From positions 1 to 24,670 of the forward strand of contig CALGTT010000172.1 of assembly GCA_937901485.1 (NCBI GenBank): a stretch of 24,670 nt of DNA, read 5' to 3'. The position numbers and the translations under genes were made by a program. This stretch comes from an uncultured Ruminococcus sp. (GTDB lineage: Bacteria > Bacillota > Clostridia > Oscillospirales > Ruminococcaceae). How positions within the stretch are numbered: the first letter of the stretch is position 1; each line of letters opens with the position of its first letter. Under the pieces are notes generated by a model. That model was not told where the DNA came from, ran no database searches, and saw only the letters and a program-made list of their open reading frames with translations. Positions 7,225-15,512 of the stretch are shown piece by piece.

Positions 7225-8325
7225 ATGTTATCCATCATTCTCAACGAAATGCGCTCCCTGCTGCGTGATAAAGTCTCCATGTTCTTCCTGCTGCTCTTTC
7301 CCCTGCTGATGATCTACATGCTCGGCACGTTCCTCCAGAACATCGACATTGCCGATTATGAGATCGGTGAGATCCGCCTCGGCACAGTCCTTGAAACGCA
7401 GGATCAGGCATTTTCCGGCTTCCTTTCGGAGCTGGAGGACTCCAACGATGTGGTTCTGACCGATTCCGCCGACCTCTCCGCGCTGTGCGCCGAGGTGGAC
7501 AGCGGCACGCTCCATGCGGCGGTGCATCTTGACGAAAACGGGGACATTACCCTGCACACCGGCACGGATGCCACGAAAAACCGTGCTCTGCGGATCATGC
7601 TCGAAAGCTTTCTGTACCTCAATGATACCTATACCGCGTGTGTGACAGAAAGCGGCGATTTTACGGTACTTTCCCAGCTTCAGCCCACGAAAGGGAGCTT
7701 TTCTGAGGCAAAGGAACTGGGGCTTGAACGCTCCATGATCGACTACTATGCCGTGGCAATGGTCGTGATGATCATGTTCATGTGCTCGACCATCTCCGGT
7801 GCGAACAGCTTTCAGAATGAGGACAGCCAGAGAACCGCTGCAAGGCTCGTCCTGACGGGAACGAGCCGCATGAAGATCTTCCTCGGCAAGGTCATCGGCA
7901 CGCTCCCCGTCATCTTCATGCAGATCGGCGTGGTCATGATCGTGAGCGTCCTGTTCTTTGACGCGCACTATGCGGCGAATCTTCAGGATAATCTCCTGCT
8001 CTTTGCCATGCTCTTTGCCGGTACGCTGCCCCTGACAGCACTCGGAATGCTCGTCGGCATCGTGTCCAAGATCCCGCCTGCCGCGATCTTCCAGCCGACA
8101 AGCTGGACACTCCTGTTCTTCTCCGGCACATTCTCCAAGGAGATCTATGTGGAGGGCTTTTCCGACATCTGCCCGCCCTACCTCATCCAGCAGGCAGCCT
8201 TTGATCTGACGCTGTTCAGCCGTCCCGACGGTGCACTGACCGTCATTGCCGTGAGCCTTGTGTGCTTTGTGATCTTCTCTGCACTTGGCATCCTTGCCTT
8301 TTCCCGAAAGGAGCTTTCCAAATGA
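7225..8325 (+). CDS. ABC-2 type permease, first subunit
   Basis: This is a 366-residue membrane protein of the ABC-2 exporter family. One N-terminal membrane helix (MFFLLLFPLLMIYML region) is followed by a long extracytoplasmic domain (about residues 40-170). Five to six C-terminal helices lie in the second half, the last ending FVIFSALGILAF. This topology is standard for YhgE/LnrM-type permeases. The conserved ABC-2 motif region around SGANSFQNEDSQRTAARLV follows the second helix. It is coupled to the next gene by an ATGA overlap, and the two permeases probably form a heterodimer with the upstream ATPase. Confidence 0.9.
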   Translation: MLSIILNEMRSLLRDKVSMFFLLLFPLLMIYMLGTFLQNIDIADYEIGEIRLGTVLETQDQAFSGFLSELEDSNDVVLTDSADLSALCAEVDSGTLHAAVHLDENGDITLHTGTDATKNRALRIMLESFLYLNDTYTACVTESGDFTVLSQLQPTKGSFSEAKELGLERSMIDYYAVAMVVMIMFMCSTISGANSFQNEDSQRTAARLVLTGTSRMKIFLGKVIGTLPVIFMQIGVVMIVSVLFFDAHYAANLQDNLLLFAMLFAGTLPLTALGMLVGIVSKIPPAAIFQPTSWTLLFFSGTFSKEIYVEGFSDICPPYLIQQAAFDLTLFSRPDGALTVIAVSLVCFVIFSALGILAFSRKELSK

Positions 8326-9482
8326 ACAAAATTCTTCTGATCGCCAGAAATGCAATCGCACGCAGTAAGATCTTCGTTCTGCTTTCCGTTCTTGCCGGCA
8401 TTGCGGTCTGCGTGGTCTTTCTTGCCGGCAAAAACATCGGCATGGAATTTTCCGCGGCAAAAGCCATTGACATTGCCGTGGTGGATGCGGATGATTCCGT
8501 CCTCTCCCGTCATTTCTCCGACTACCTGCGCGACCGCCTCGGAATGCACATTCTGGACGAAACCGACTACGATGCGCTGACAAAGGTCTTGATTGATATG
8601 GATCTTTCTGTTATAATAGAAGTACCGGAGGGCTTTGAAGCATCCGCGCTTGCCGGAGACTTCCAAAAGCTCACCCTCACGACCACCAATGATTACGAGA
8701 ACACCGCATTCATTCAGGCGTACATTGACACCTACATGCAGGGCATTTCTGCGGCATCTCAGACAGCAAAGGGTGACGCACAGCTCTTTGCGGACATCCT
8801 GCACAGCTCCTCCGCGGATGCGCAGCCCCTCGCGATGACATCCGCTGTCAAAGCACCGGATGCCAACAGCAATCCCGGCGGTTTCCGCTTTGCCGCAGGC
8901 TTCTACATGATGCTCGTCATGGCAGTTGCCATCTGCGTGAACTTCCTTGTTGTAACGGACAAGAAGCAGAACACCCTCGACCGGATGCGCATTTCGGCGG
9001 TCGGTTCGCTGGAATACGTTCTCGGCACGGTGCTCAGCTGTGTGCTCATCTGTGCGCCGACAGCCATCATCCCGCTTGCCTTTATCGGCATTTCCGCCGA
9101 CAGCATCGGCATCAGCTTTCCGCTTGCCGTCCTGTATTTCATGCTGTTCCTGTTCTTCGCAGTGGGCTTTGCACTGGTGACCTCGCTGCTGTTCAACTCG
9201 ATGGAAACGATCATTCCGGTCATGATCGGCTTTGCCTCCATCGGCTGCATCCTCGGCGGTGCATGGTTCCCGATCGACAACACCATCGGCGCACTGCATC
9301 TGGTCAGCTACCTCATGCCGCAGTACTGGATCATGAACTACATTGACTCCGTACAGGGCAATGACATCGTTTCCCTGACGGCGGACACCTCCGCGCTGAC
9401 CTGCACCGGCATTCTGGTGCTGTTCACGGTGCTCATGTACCTGACAGCGGCGGTATTCTACGGAAAGAAGCGGATCAAATAA
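8322..9482 (+). CDS. ABC-2 type permease, second subunit
   Basis: This 386-residue permease has the same layout as the first: an N-terminal helix (FVLLSVLAGIAVCVVFLAG), an extracytoplasmic domain to about residue 195, and a C-terminal bundle. In the bundle, the loop after the first helix reads TDKKQNTLDRMRIS, the usual cytoplasmic coupling region. The last helices include GCILGGAWFPIDN, a motif seen in ABC-2 proteins. The start at 8322 is chosen because it overlaps the previous stop as ATGA and has AAAGGAG (8307-8313) at good spacing; it gives the expected MNKILLIARNAIARSK beginning. It is likely the partner permease in a three-gene exporter. Confidence 0.9.
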   Translation: MNKILLIARNAIARSKIFVLLSVLAGIAVCVVFLAGKNIGMEFSAAKAIDIAVVDADDSVLSRHFSDYLRDRLGMHILDETDYDALTKVLIDMDLSVIIEVPEGFEASALAGDFQKLTLTTTNDYENTAFIQAYIDTYMQGISAASQTAKGDAQLFADILHSSSADAQPLAMTSAVKAPDANSNPGGFRFAAGFYMMLVMAVAICVNFLVVTDKKQNTLDRMRISAVGSLEYVLGTVLSCVLICAPTAIIPLAFIGISADSIGISFPLAVLYFMLFLFFAVGFALVTSLLFNSMETIIPVMIGFASIGCILGGAWFPIDNTIGALHLVSYLMPQYWIMNYIDSVQGNDIVSLTADTSALTCTGILVLFTVLMYLTAAVFYGKKRIK

Positions 9483-9488
9483 CGAAAA

Positions 9489-9512
9489 CAGGCGGATTCT
9501 GATGTCCGCCTG
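9489..9512 (+). terminator. Intra-operon hairpin, possible attenuator
   Basis: A perfect 8-bp stem CAGGCGGA/TCCGCCTG with an 8-base loop lies between the second permease and the kinase. It lacks a T-run, so it may be a weak terminator or an RNA-stabilising hairpin that lowers kinase and regulator expression relative to the transporter. Confidence 0.5.
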
Positions 9513-9539
9513 ATTCCCGTATCACGGAAAGGACAGCCT

Positions 9540-10670
9540 ATGAAAACCTCCTTCCTCTACCTGCTGACCAAATGTGCCGCACTTCTGCTGGCGGCATCAC
9601 GGCTCATGACGGACACTGCCGGTCTGACGGCGCACATCGTTCTGGTGCTCCTGCTCGGCTGCCTGTTTGCGGCGGATATGCTGGCGGCATCGTTCCTGCG
9701 CTCCCAGCTGCCGGCAGTGCTGCTGCGCTTTGCAGTCATCGGCATCTGCATGTATGCGGATGCTGCACTGCTCCCGCTTGCCGTCCTCTGCGCCGCCCAG
9801 ATCGCGGACTGCGGCACACAGGAGAGCATGTTCTGGCAGATCACGGCAGTCAGCGCACTTCTGCTTCTGTTTCTGCTGCGTCCGCCGCTGGATATCGTCT
9901 TTCTGACGCTTGCACTGCTCCTGCTGTTCGGGGCTGTGCGCTTTCTCAACGGCAAGATCGCCGCAATGACCGAGCGCAGTGCACAGCAGAGCGCGGAGCT
10001 TGCGGCACAGCGCAAAAAGATCAGCGGCATCAAGGAATATGTCAAATCTGTCCGCAGTACGGCGGCACTGGAAGAGCGAAACCGCTTTGCCGCACGCATC
10101 CATGATGAGCTGGGGCATAATATTTCCGGCAGCATCATCCTGCTGGAGGGGGCAAAATACCTCCTCACGGCAGATCCCGACCGCGCACAGAGCGCGATGC
10201 AGACGGCGATCGACAATCTGCGCGGCGGCGTGGACAGCATCCGCAAGGCTCTGCATGAGGAACGCCCCGACCGTGCAGGACTGGGACTGAGCGCACTGCA
10301 CACGATGCTGGAGGAATTTTCCGCATCCTACGGCATCGGGACGGCACTGGAGACCTCCGGCGATCTGGAGAATATCACAGTACAGCTCTGGATGTGCATC
10401 AAGGACAATCTGACCGAGACCATGACCAACACCTTAAAGCACGGCAGAGCGACAAAATTCACGCTTTCCATCCGCATGTACAACCACGCACTGCGCGTGG
10501 AGTATAAGGACAACGGCATTTGCAGCGGCACATTCCGCAAGGGGCTGGGACTCGAAGCGATCGAGGAGCGCACCGCGGCAAACGGCGGCAACACGCTGTT
10601 TCACAGCGGAATGGAGGGATTTTCAGTGACAACGGTGTTTGTCGATCACAGAAAGGACGGGATCGTATGA
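9540..10670 (+). CDS. Sensor histidine kinase, HisKA_3/NarL-partner type
   Basis: This 376-residue membrane kinase probably senses the compound exported by the adjacent transporter. The N-terminal half has about five to six hydrophobic helices and almost no extracellular loop, which suggests sensing within the membrane as proposed for LnrJ-like kinases. A short coiled coil (about residues 140-175) leads to the dimerisation box with RIHDELGHN; the phosphoacceptor is His188. The ATPase domain shows the N-box ETMTNTLKHG, the D-box YKDNG and the G-box GLGLEAIEER. AAAGGA (9528-9533) precedes the start by six bases. Its stop overlaps the regulator start as ATGA, so the pair is coupled. Confidence 0.92.
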   Translation: MKTSFLYLLTKCAALLLAASRLMTDTAGLTAHIVLVLLLGCLFAADMLAASFLRSQLPAVLLRFAVIGICMYADAALLPLAVLCAAQIADCGTQESMFWQITAVSALLLLFLLRPPLDIVFLTLALLLLFGAVRFLNGKIAAMTERSAQQSAELAAQRKKISGIKEYVKSVRSTAALEERNRFAARIHDELGHNISGSIILLEGAKYLLTADPDRAQSAMQTAIDNLRGGVDSIRKALHEERPDRAGLGLSALHTMLEEFSASYGIGTALETSGDLENITVQLWMCIKDNLTETMTNTLKHGRATKFTLSIRMYNHALRVEYKDNGICSGTFRKGLGLEAIEERTAANGGNTLFHSGMEGFSVTTVFVDHRKDGIV

Positions 10671-11281
10671 TCAATATCCTCATTGCAGACGATGACTGCA
10701 TCATCCGCGAGGGGCTGCGGCTTCTGCTCAGCTCACAGCCCGACCTGCATATTGTGGATGCAGTGGAAAACGGAGTGCAGGCAGTGGAGAAATGTCGGGT
10801 ACAGCACATAGACGTGGCATTGCTCGACATCCGGATGCCGGAGAAAAACGGCATTGAAGCCGCGCAGATCCTACTGGAGGAACAGCTGGCGCGTCCGCTT
10901 TTGCTGACGACCTTTGACGAGGAGGAATTCATCGTGGAGGCACTGCGGCTGGGTGTGGGCGGCTACATCCTGAAAAACAGCCCGCCGGAGCGCATTTTCA
11001 ACGCCATCCGCACAGTGAGCACGGGCGGCAATGTCTTTCAGGAGGACGTACTGCAATGCATCCGCGGACGCATGGGCGGCGGCAAAAAGCAGATCCTTGC
11101 CCTGCTGACGCAGCGTGAGCAGGAGATCGTGGAGCTGATCGCCAAAGGGCTGTCCAATCAGGAGATCGCCGAGACGCTCTACCTTTCCAACGGCACAGTG
11201 CGCAACCACATCAGCACGATTCTGGAAAAGACGGGACTTGAGCACAGAACGCAGATCGCGGTGAAGTATTTGGGGGAGTAA
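10667..11281 (+). CDS. Response regulator, NarL/LuxR family
   Basis: This 204-residue DNA-binding regulator is paired with the preceding kinase. The receiver domain has the acidic triad D8-D9-D10, the phosphoacceptor Asp54 in LLDIRMP, the conserved Thr in LLTTFD and the Lys of YILKN. A linker leads to a LuxR-type helix-turn-helix starting LTQREQEIVELIAKG and containing SNQEIAETLYLS and GTVRNHIS. The start ATG (10667) overlaps the kinase stop. It likely activates the exporter promoter at 6199-6227, as the analogous LnrK does. No terminator was recognised after it; 11282-11391 shows no clear feature. Confidence 0.94.
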   Translation: MINILIADDDCIIREGLRLLLSSQPDLHIVDAVENGVQAVEKCRVQHIDVALLDIRMPEKNGIEAAQILLEEQLARPLLLTTFDEEEFIVEALRLGVGGYILKNSPPERIFNAIRTVSTGGNVFQEDVLQCIRGRMGGGKKQILALLTQREQEIVELIAKGLSNQEIAETLYLSNGTVRNHISTILEKTGLEHRTQIAVKYLGE

Positions 11282-11391
11282 AACTAATCCCGTTTCATGC
11301 AATCCCTAACGCCTGCTTTGTGGGTGAGGGGGCAGTTTGGGTAAGCTTCGATAAAGAAAAATTGATTTGCGTGAAAAGTAAGAATCTTCTC

Positions 11392-11442
11392 TTGACAAAT
11401 TCTAAAAAAAAGTGTATAATAAATATAGGATATAATCTATAT
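11392..11442 (+). promoter_or_regulatory. Consensus promoter and operator-like palindrome of the toxin-antitoxin pair
   Basis: TTGACA (11392-11397) and TATAAT (11415-11420) are both exact consensus boxes with a 17-base spacer. Directly over the expected start site lies the imperfect palindrome ATATAG-gatataat-CTATAT (11423-11442). This is where the helix-turn-helix antitoxin would be expected to bind for autorepression. The motifs are seen; the repression is inferred. Confidence 0.85.
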
Positions 11443-11461
11443 CAAAAGCTGAGGGATGAAC

Positions 11462-11824
11462 GTGCAGGAATTTGAAATCATATTCTATGATAAGCCGGAT
11501 GGCACAGAACCGGTCAAGGATTTTCTGGATGGGCTGGATATTAAAATGCGTGCAAAAATGGTGCGCACTATTGTTATGCTTCAGACAAATGGATATGAGC
11601 TGAGAGAACCCTATTCCAAGGCATTGGATGATGGTATTTTTGAACTGCGTGCAAAGGTGGCTTCAGATATTACAAGGGTATTATATTTCTTTGTTGTTGG
11701 CAGAAAAGTCATCCTTACCAACGGTTTTGTGAAGAAGTCGCAAAAAACACCACCCGAAGAAATTGAGCGTGCAAAACGCTATCGTTCCGAATATCTGAGT
11801 CGAAAGGAGAATGCATATGACTAA
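11462..11824 (+). CDS. higB: RelE/HigB (Gp49-like) toxin
   Basis: This is probably a ribosome-dependent mRNA interferase of the phage-derived Gp49/HigB branch of the RelE superfamily. About 120 residues carry the family pattern: FEIIFYDKPDG at the start, VKDFLDGLD, ELREPYSKALDDGIFELR, TRVLYFFVVGRKVILTNGFVKKSQKTPP, and a basic C-terminal helix with AKRYRSEY. A GTG start at 11462 is preferred because GAGGG (11451-11455) lies six bases away, whereas it abuts the alternative ATG at 11456. Its TAA overlaps the antitoxin start by eight bases. Toxin first, antitoxin second is the higBA order. The locus is AT-richer than its neighbours, consistent with mobility. Confidence 0.88.
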   Translation: MQEFEIIFYDKPDGTEPVKDFLDGLDIKMRAKMVRTIVMLQTNGYELREPYSKALDDGIFELRAKVASDITRVLYFFVVGRKVILTNGFVKKSQKTPPEEIERAKRYRSEYLSRKENAYD

Positions 11825-12089
11825 TTTCGATGCGTATCTTGCCGATCAGCTGAAAGATGAACAGTTCCGTAATGAATTCGAAGCGCTCGAACCGGAATTT
11901 GCCATTATTCAGGCGTTAATTGATGCGCGGAAAGCGGCGGGGCTGACACAGAAGGAGCTTTCTGAGAAAACAGGGATTGCACAGTCAGATATCAGCAAGC
12001 TTGAAAACGGCAGTGGTAATCCCTCCTTGCGGACACTCAAACGCCTTGCAGAAGGAATGGGAAAAACCTTGCGGATTGAATTTGTATAG
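11817..12089 (+). CDS. higA: HigA-like helix-turn-helix antitoxin
   Basis: This 90-residue XRE-family protein has an N-terminal helical part (LADQLKDEQFRNEFEALEPE, about residues 8-27). The HTH follows: AGLTQKELSEKTGIAQSDIS, then KLENGSGNPSLRTLKRLAEGMG. It would bind and neutralise the upstream toxin and repress the pair through the palindrome at 11423-11442. The ATG at 11817 is chosen because AAAGGAG (11803-11809) is seven bases away; the in-frame ATG at 11811 is too close. The eight-base overlap with the toxin gene indicates translational coupling. Confidence 0.9.
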   Translation: MTNFDAYLADQLKDEQFRNEFEALEPEFAIIQALIDARKAAGLTQKELSEKTGIAQSDISKLENGSGNPSLRTLKRLAEGMGKTLRIEFV

Positions 12090-12103
12090 ATTGTGCTAAC
12101 ACC

Positions 12104-12146
12104 CCTAAAAAAGAAGGAGCTGCCGTGTGAATGGCAGCTCTTTTAT
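12104..12146. terminator. Bidirectional terminator between higBA and the fumarase gene
   Basis: A perfect stem GAGCTGCC/GGCAGCTC (12117-12124 and 12133-12140) can be extended by A-U and G-U pairs. It has TTTT on its right and an A-run on its left. It can therefore end transcripts from both convergent units. Confidence 0.85.
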
Positions 12147-12181
12147 TTGTATAGATCGTATCAAAAACTCACCGAAAATGA

Positions 12182-13024
12182 TTACAGCACCATCTCCGCA
12201 TGTCTCGTCACATGACAGCCGACATTGACCGCCACGGGCAGACCTGCGATATGGGTGGGGGCTTCCTCGATGTTCACGCACAGTGCCGTCACTGTACCGC
12301 CGAAGCCCTGCGGCCCGATGCCGAGCTTGTTGATGGATTCCAGCATTTCCTGCTCCAGCTGTGCATACAGGGGCTTGGGATTGCGCACAGCCGCGTCACG
12401 GCAGAGGGCTTTCTTGGCAAGATACGCGCAGTGCTCGAAATTACCGCCGATGCCGACACCCACCACGATCGGCGGACAGGGATTGCTGCCTGCCTTTGCA
12501 ATGCAGTCAGTCACGAACTGCACAATGTCCGCATGGCTTGCCGCCGGTGTCATCATCTTCATTGCGGACATGTTCTCACTGCCGAAACCCTTGGGGCATA
12601 CCGTGATCTTCATGCCGTCGCCCTCGACCAGCTCCAGATGGAGCACGGCGGGCGTGTTGTCGCCGGTGTTCACGCGCTCCAGCGGATCGCCGACCACCGA
12701 ACAGCGCAGATAGCCCTCGGTATAGCCCTTGGACACGCCGGCATCGACTGCCTGACGGAGCGTGCCGCCCTCGATATGGACATCCTGTCCAAGCTCGATG
12801 AAGACGACCGCCATGCCCGTATCCTGACAGATCGGGATGTCCTCCTCCCTTGCCGCCTGCAAATTGGCAATGAGGTCGTCAAAGACCGCTCTGCCGACGG
12901 GGGACTGCTCCTGCGCGGCACATGCGGTGATCTTCTCCTCCAGATGGCGGGGGAGAATTTTATTGGCACGGATGCAAAGCTCTGCAACGGCATCCGTGAT
13001 CTGCTGTACTGTGATTGTTCTCAT
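12182..13024 (-). CDS. Class I fumarate hydratase, alpha subunit (N-terminal catalytic domain)
   Basis: This is the iron-sulfur subunit of the heterodimeric anaerobe-type fumarase (or the related L(+)-tartrate dehydratase), which interconverts fumarate and malate. The 280-residue length is that of the alpha subunit. Three probable ligands of the 4Fe-4S cluster are visible: Cys66 in ICQDTG, Cys183 in NPCPP before VGVGIGG, and Cys270 in NVGCHVTRH. The family signature KGFGSENMSAMK is also present. The start MRTITVQQ is chosen because AAGGAG lies nine bases upstream; the longer frame adds an unlikely leader. The beta subunit, normally adjacent, is not downstream, where a terminator and higBA lie, nor upstream. 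It starts 45 bases after the LRR protein. Confidence 0.9.
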   Translation of the reverse strand: MRTITVQQITDAVAELCIRANKILPRHLEEKITACAAQEQSPVGRAVFDDLIANLQAAREEDIPICQDTGMAVVFIELGQDVHIEGGTLRQAVDAGVSKGYTEGYLRCSVVGDPLERVNTGDNTPAVLHLELVEGDGMKITVCPKGFGSENMSAMKMMTPAASHADIVQFVTDCIAKAGSNPCPPIVVGVGIGGNFEHCAYLAKKALCRDAAVRNPKPLYAQLEQEMLESINKLGIGPQGFGGTVTALCVNIEEAPTHIAGLPVAVNVGCHVTRHAEMVL

Positions 13025-13069
13025 GAAGATGCTCTCCTTATTATTAAACATAGTATCACCATCAGTCAA

Positions 13070-15484
13070 TCAGATAAATGCCTCTATCGGTATGTTGGAT
13101 TCTCCTGCACCAACTGCGGCGGCATATTGCAGAATCATGGTGGCATCTATTGCGTCGATGGTATTATCGTAGTTCAGATCAGCAACCGTATTTTGCTGTT
13201 CAGAGAATGTGGGGGCATTGTCTGCGCCAAGTATTGCGGCTTCTGTCAGAAGCATGGCAGCATCCAATGCATTGGTTTCCTTGTTTTCGTCAGTATCGCC
13301 CATAGTTGCATTTTCGTATTTTTCCAAGGGGATGAAGGGAAGATGATATGTTTCAGCGGCTTTCTGCGCTACTGAGCCGTTATGAGCAATAATTGTACAG
13401 TTCAGGTCAGCAAGGTTAAAGTGTTCTTCGGGGTTAAAAATATTGGAATGCACCTTGATCACCTTCAGATTATTACAGCCATCAAATGCCCTTGCGCCGA
13501 CAGAGGTAAGGTTTTTAGGCAGAGAAATCATTTTCAGAGAACTGCTGTACACAAAAGCCTCTTTCCCAATATTTGTGACACGCTCTGGAATTGTGATGGA
13601 AGTAATATCGCTGAATGAAAATGCACTTTCTCCGATTTCTTCAAGAGTAGAGGGGAAAATAATGGTGTTGAGATCACAATTGATGGAAAATGCACCGTCT
13701 GGAATTTTTCTGACACCCTCCGGAACAGAATAAATCGTATCATTCTTCCATTCCGGATAGTACAGTATTGTTTCCTTTGTCTTATCAAACACGATACCGT
13801 TTTCGGCAGTGTAGAACGGATTTTCTTCCGATATTTCTATTTCCACACCATAAGGAAGTGTTGAGAAAAATACGACTTCCATGCTTGACGGCAGAATGAT
13901 TTTTTCAAGATGATCGCACCAGGGCGAGAAAGCATCAATATCGATAGCAGTTACACCTTCCGGTACAGTGTATACAGTATTAGTTTTTGATGATGGATAG
14001 TATATCAGTGTTCCATCCTCGATAATAACGCCATCCACAGACTCTCCGCCAAAAGGAACGATTTCACCTTCAAAACCACTGTTTTTGCAATCGGAAACCC
14101 CTGCCATGGTGGACGGAAGGAGGATTCGTTTCAGATAAAGGTTGTTTCCGTTGCCGTCGCCATAAAAAGCATTTTCTGCAATACTTGTTACACCTTCCGG
14201 AATCTGGTATTCTTCTCCCTGACGGCATCTGGGATAAGCAAGGAGAATATTGCCATTCTCCCCTTTCTCAAACAGCACGCCGTCCTGACTATAGTAGCGG
14301 GGATTTCCCTCTGCCACAATGATTTCTTCGATCTGGGAGTCGCTGACTTCATAACCATTAACATTAAAGTAAGCGCAATTCCAGAATTGACCTGTTCCAA
14401 ATTCTGCTAATGTTGAAGGCAGCACAAGCCTTTGCATAGATGTACAGTTATAAAATGCTCCATCACCAATGGACGTTACACCTTCCGGTATTACAAATTC
14501 CTTTACCTGCATACAATCCCTGAAAGCCTCGGTCTCTATCACTTTCAGACCGGCGGGAAGCGTAATGGAGGTCAGCTTCCAGCAGGAATCAAATGCAAAT
14601 GAACCGATAGAAGTTACCGTATCCGGTACAATAAACGATCCATAGCGGTCTGCCGGCGGACAGCATATCAATGTCTGCATATCCTTGGAATAAAGCACAC
14701 CATCTACACTGCGGAAATACGGGTTATCCTCATGAACGTTGATGGTGGAAACTGAATCGGAATATTGGAACACATTTTCGCCCAGATATTCCAGACTTGC
14801 CGGAAATTCAATGGTTTCGTTTAATGATTCGCAGAACATAAATGCAAAAGAGCCAATAGATTTCAGCCCTTCCGGAAAATTAATGGTGGTCAGTGATTTG
14901 CAAAAGTCGAAAGCAGTTACTCCGATCGAAATCACGGAGTCCGGAAGCTTCATATTTTTCAGCGATGTACAGCCGAAAAACGCATTTTCCCCAATATATT
15001 TTATACCTTCCGACAGATTAACATCAGAGATATAGTCCATGTTCTGGAAAGCTTCATACGCAATGCCAACTGTCCCCTCACGGATCTCCAACTCTGTCAG
15101 TGTTTTATCCTTACAATCGACCACCCATTGATCTGCATACACGATTCCGGTTTGTGAATCATACAGCGCAGTGCCCTCAAAAGAGGAGTATACCTCGATG
15201 ACGGTGTCCGGAATGGTGACCTCTGTTAAATCGGAACAGTCCGCAAAGCTGTCCCATGCGATCCCCGTGACCGGCACGCCCTCCATCTCGGCAGGAATTG
15301 CAAAGCTTGCAGCTCCTTCCGGTGCACACTCCAGTACCGCGTGATCCGCATAGACAGAATATTGTGCACCTTCAAATGTAGTGTAAAAAGGTTTGTCCTC
15401 TGCCGATGAAGTGATAGGAACGGCATTGCCAAGTGCAATAGAAATCGCCAAGGTTTTCGCCAGCGCACATTGTAAAAGCTTCAT
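13070..15484 (-). CDS. Secreted BspA-like leucine-rich repeat protein with C-terminal dockerin
   Basis: This 804-residue exported protein has a signal peptide (MKLLQCALAKTLAISIALG, cleavage near ITSSA). A long array of LRR_5/BspA-type repeats of about 23 residues follows, for example VTSIGDGAFYNCTSMQRLVLP. Several larger insertions begin NPFYTAENGIVFDK or similar and end YYP. The last ~75 residues form a dockerin with two calcium loops, DTDENKETNALD and DLNYDNTIDAID. It is probably displayed on a cellulosome-like scaffold, for adhesion rather than catalysis. ATG at 15484 is chosen over TTG at 15490 because AAAGGTGG is spaced six bases from it. It lies 28 bases after the amidohydrolase stop and is AT-richer than the flanking genes. 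Confidence 0.88.
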   Translation of the reverse strand: MKLLQCALAKTLAISIALGNAVPITSSAEDKPFYTTFEGAQYSVYADHAVLECAPEGAASFAIPAEMEGVPVTGIAWDSFADCSDLTEVTIPDTVIEVYSSFEGTALYDSQTGIVYADQWVVDCKDKTLTELEIREGTVGIAYEAFQNMDYISDVNLSEGIKYIGENAFFGCTSLKNMKLPDSVISIGVTAFDFCKSLTTINFPEGLKSIGSFAFMFCESLNETIEFPASLEYLGENVFQYSDSVSTINVHEDNPYFRSVDGVLYSKDMQTLICCPPADRYGSFIVPDTVTSIGSFAFDSCWKLTSITLPAGLKVIETEAFRDCMQVKEFVIPEGVTSIGDGAFYNCTSMQRLVLPSTLAEFGTGQFWNCAYFNVNGYEVSDSQIEEIIVAEGNPRYYSQDGVLFEKGENGNILLAYPRCRQGEEYQIPEGVTSIAENAFYGDGNGNNLYLKRILLPSTMAGVSDCKNSGFEGEIVPFGGESVDGVIIEDGTLIYYPSSKTNTVYTVPEGVTAIDIDAFSPWCDHLEKIILPSSMEVVFFSTLPYGVEIEISEENPFYTAENGIVFDKTKETILYYPEWKNDTIYSVPEGVRKIPDGAFSINCDLNTIIFPSTLEEIGESAFSFSDITSITIPERVTNIGKEAFVYSSSLKMISLPKNLTSVGARAFDGCNNLKVIKVHSNIFNPEEHFNLADLNCTIIAHNGSVAQKAAETYHLPFIPLEKYENATMGDTDENKETNALDAAMLLTEAAILGADNAPTFSEQQNTVADLNYDNTIDAIDATMILQYAAAVGAGESNIPIEAFI

Positions 15485-15512
15485 AAACAACCACCTTTCA
15501 ATGAACAGAAAT

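Noticed and set aside
7228..8583. Long minus-strand open frame across the first ABC permease
   Set aside because: It is an antisense shadow in a GC-rich gene, rich in Arg, His and Gly, while the plus strand encodes a clear permease with good start and coupling.
9572..10105. Alternative plus-strand frame within the sensor kinase gene
   Set aside because: It lacks membrane helices and kinase motifs and is Arg/Cys-rich, as expected from an out-of-frame reading of a GC-rich gene.
11282..11391. Possible terminator after the response regulator
   Set aside because: Only a 4-bp CTGC/GCAG stem without a T-run can be drawn, which is too weak to call.
12200..13375. Plus-strand open frame antisense to the fumarase alpha gene
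   Set aside because: The minus strand carries all fumarase motifs and a ribosome binding site; the plus frame shows no recognisable domain.
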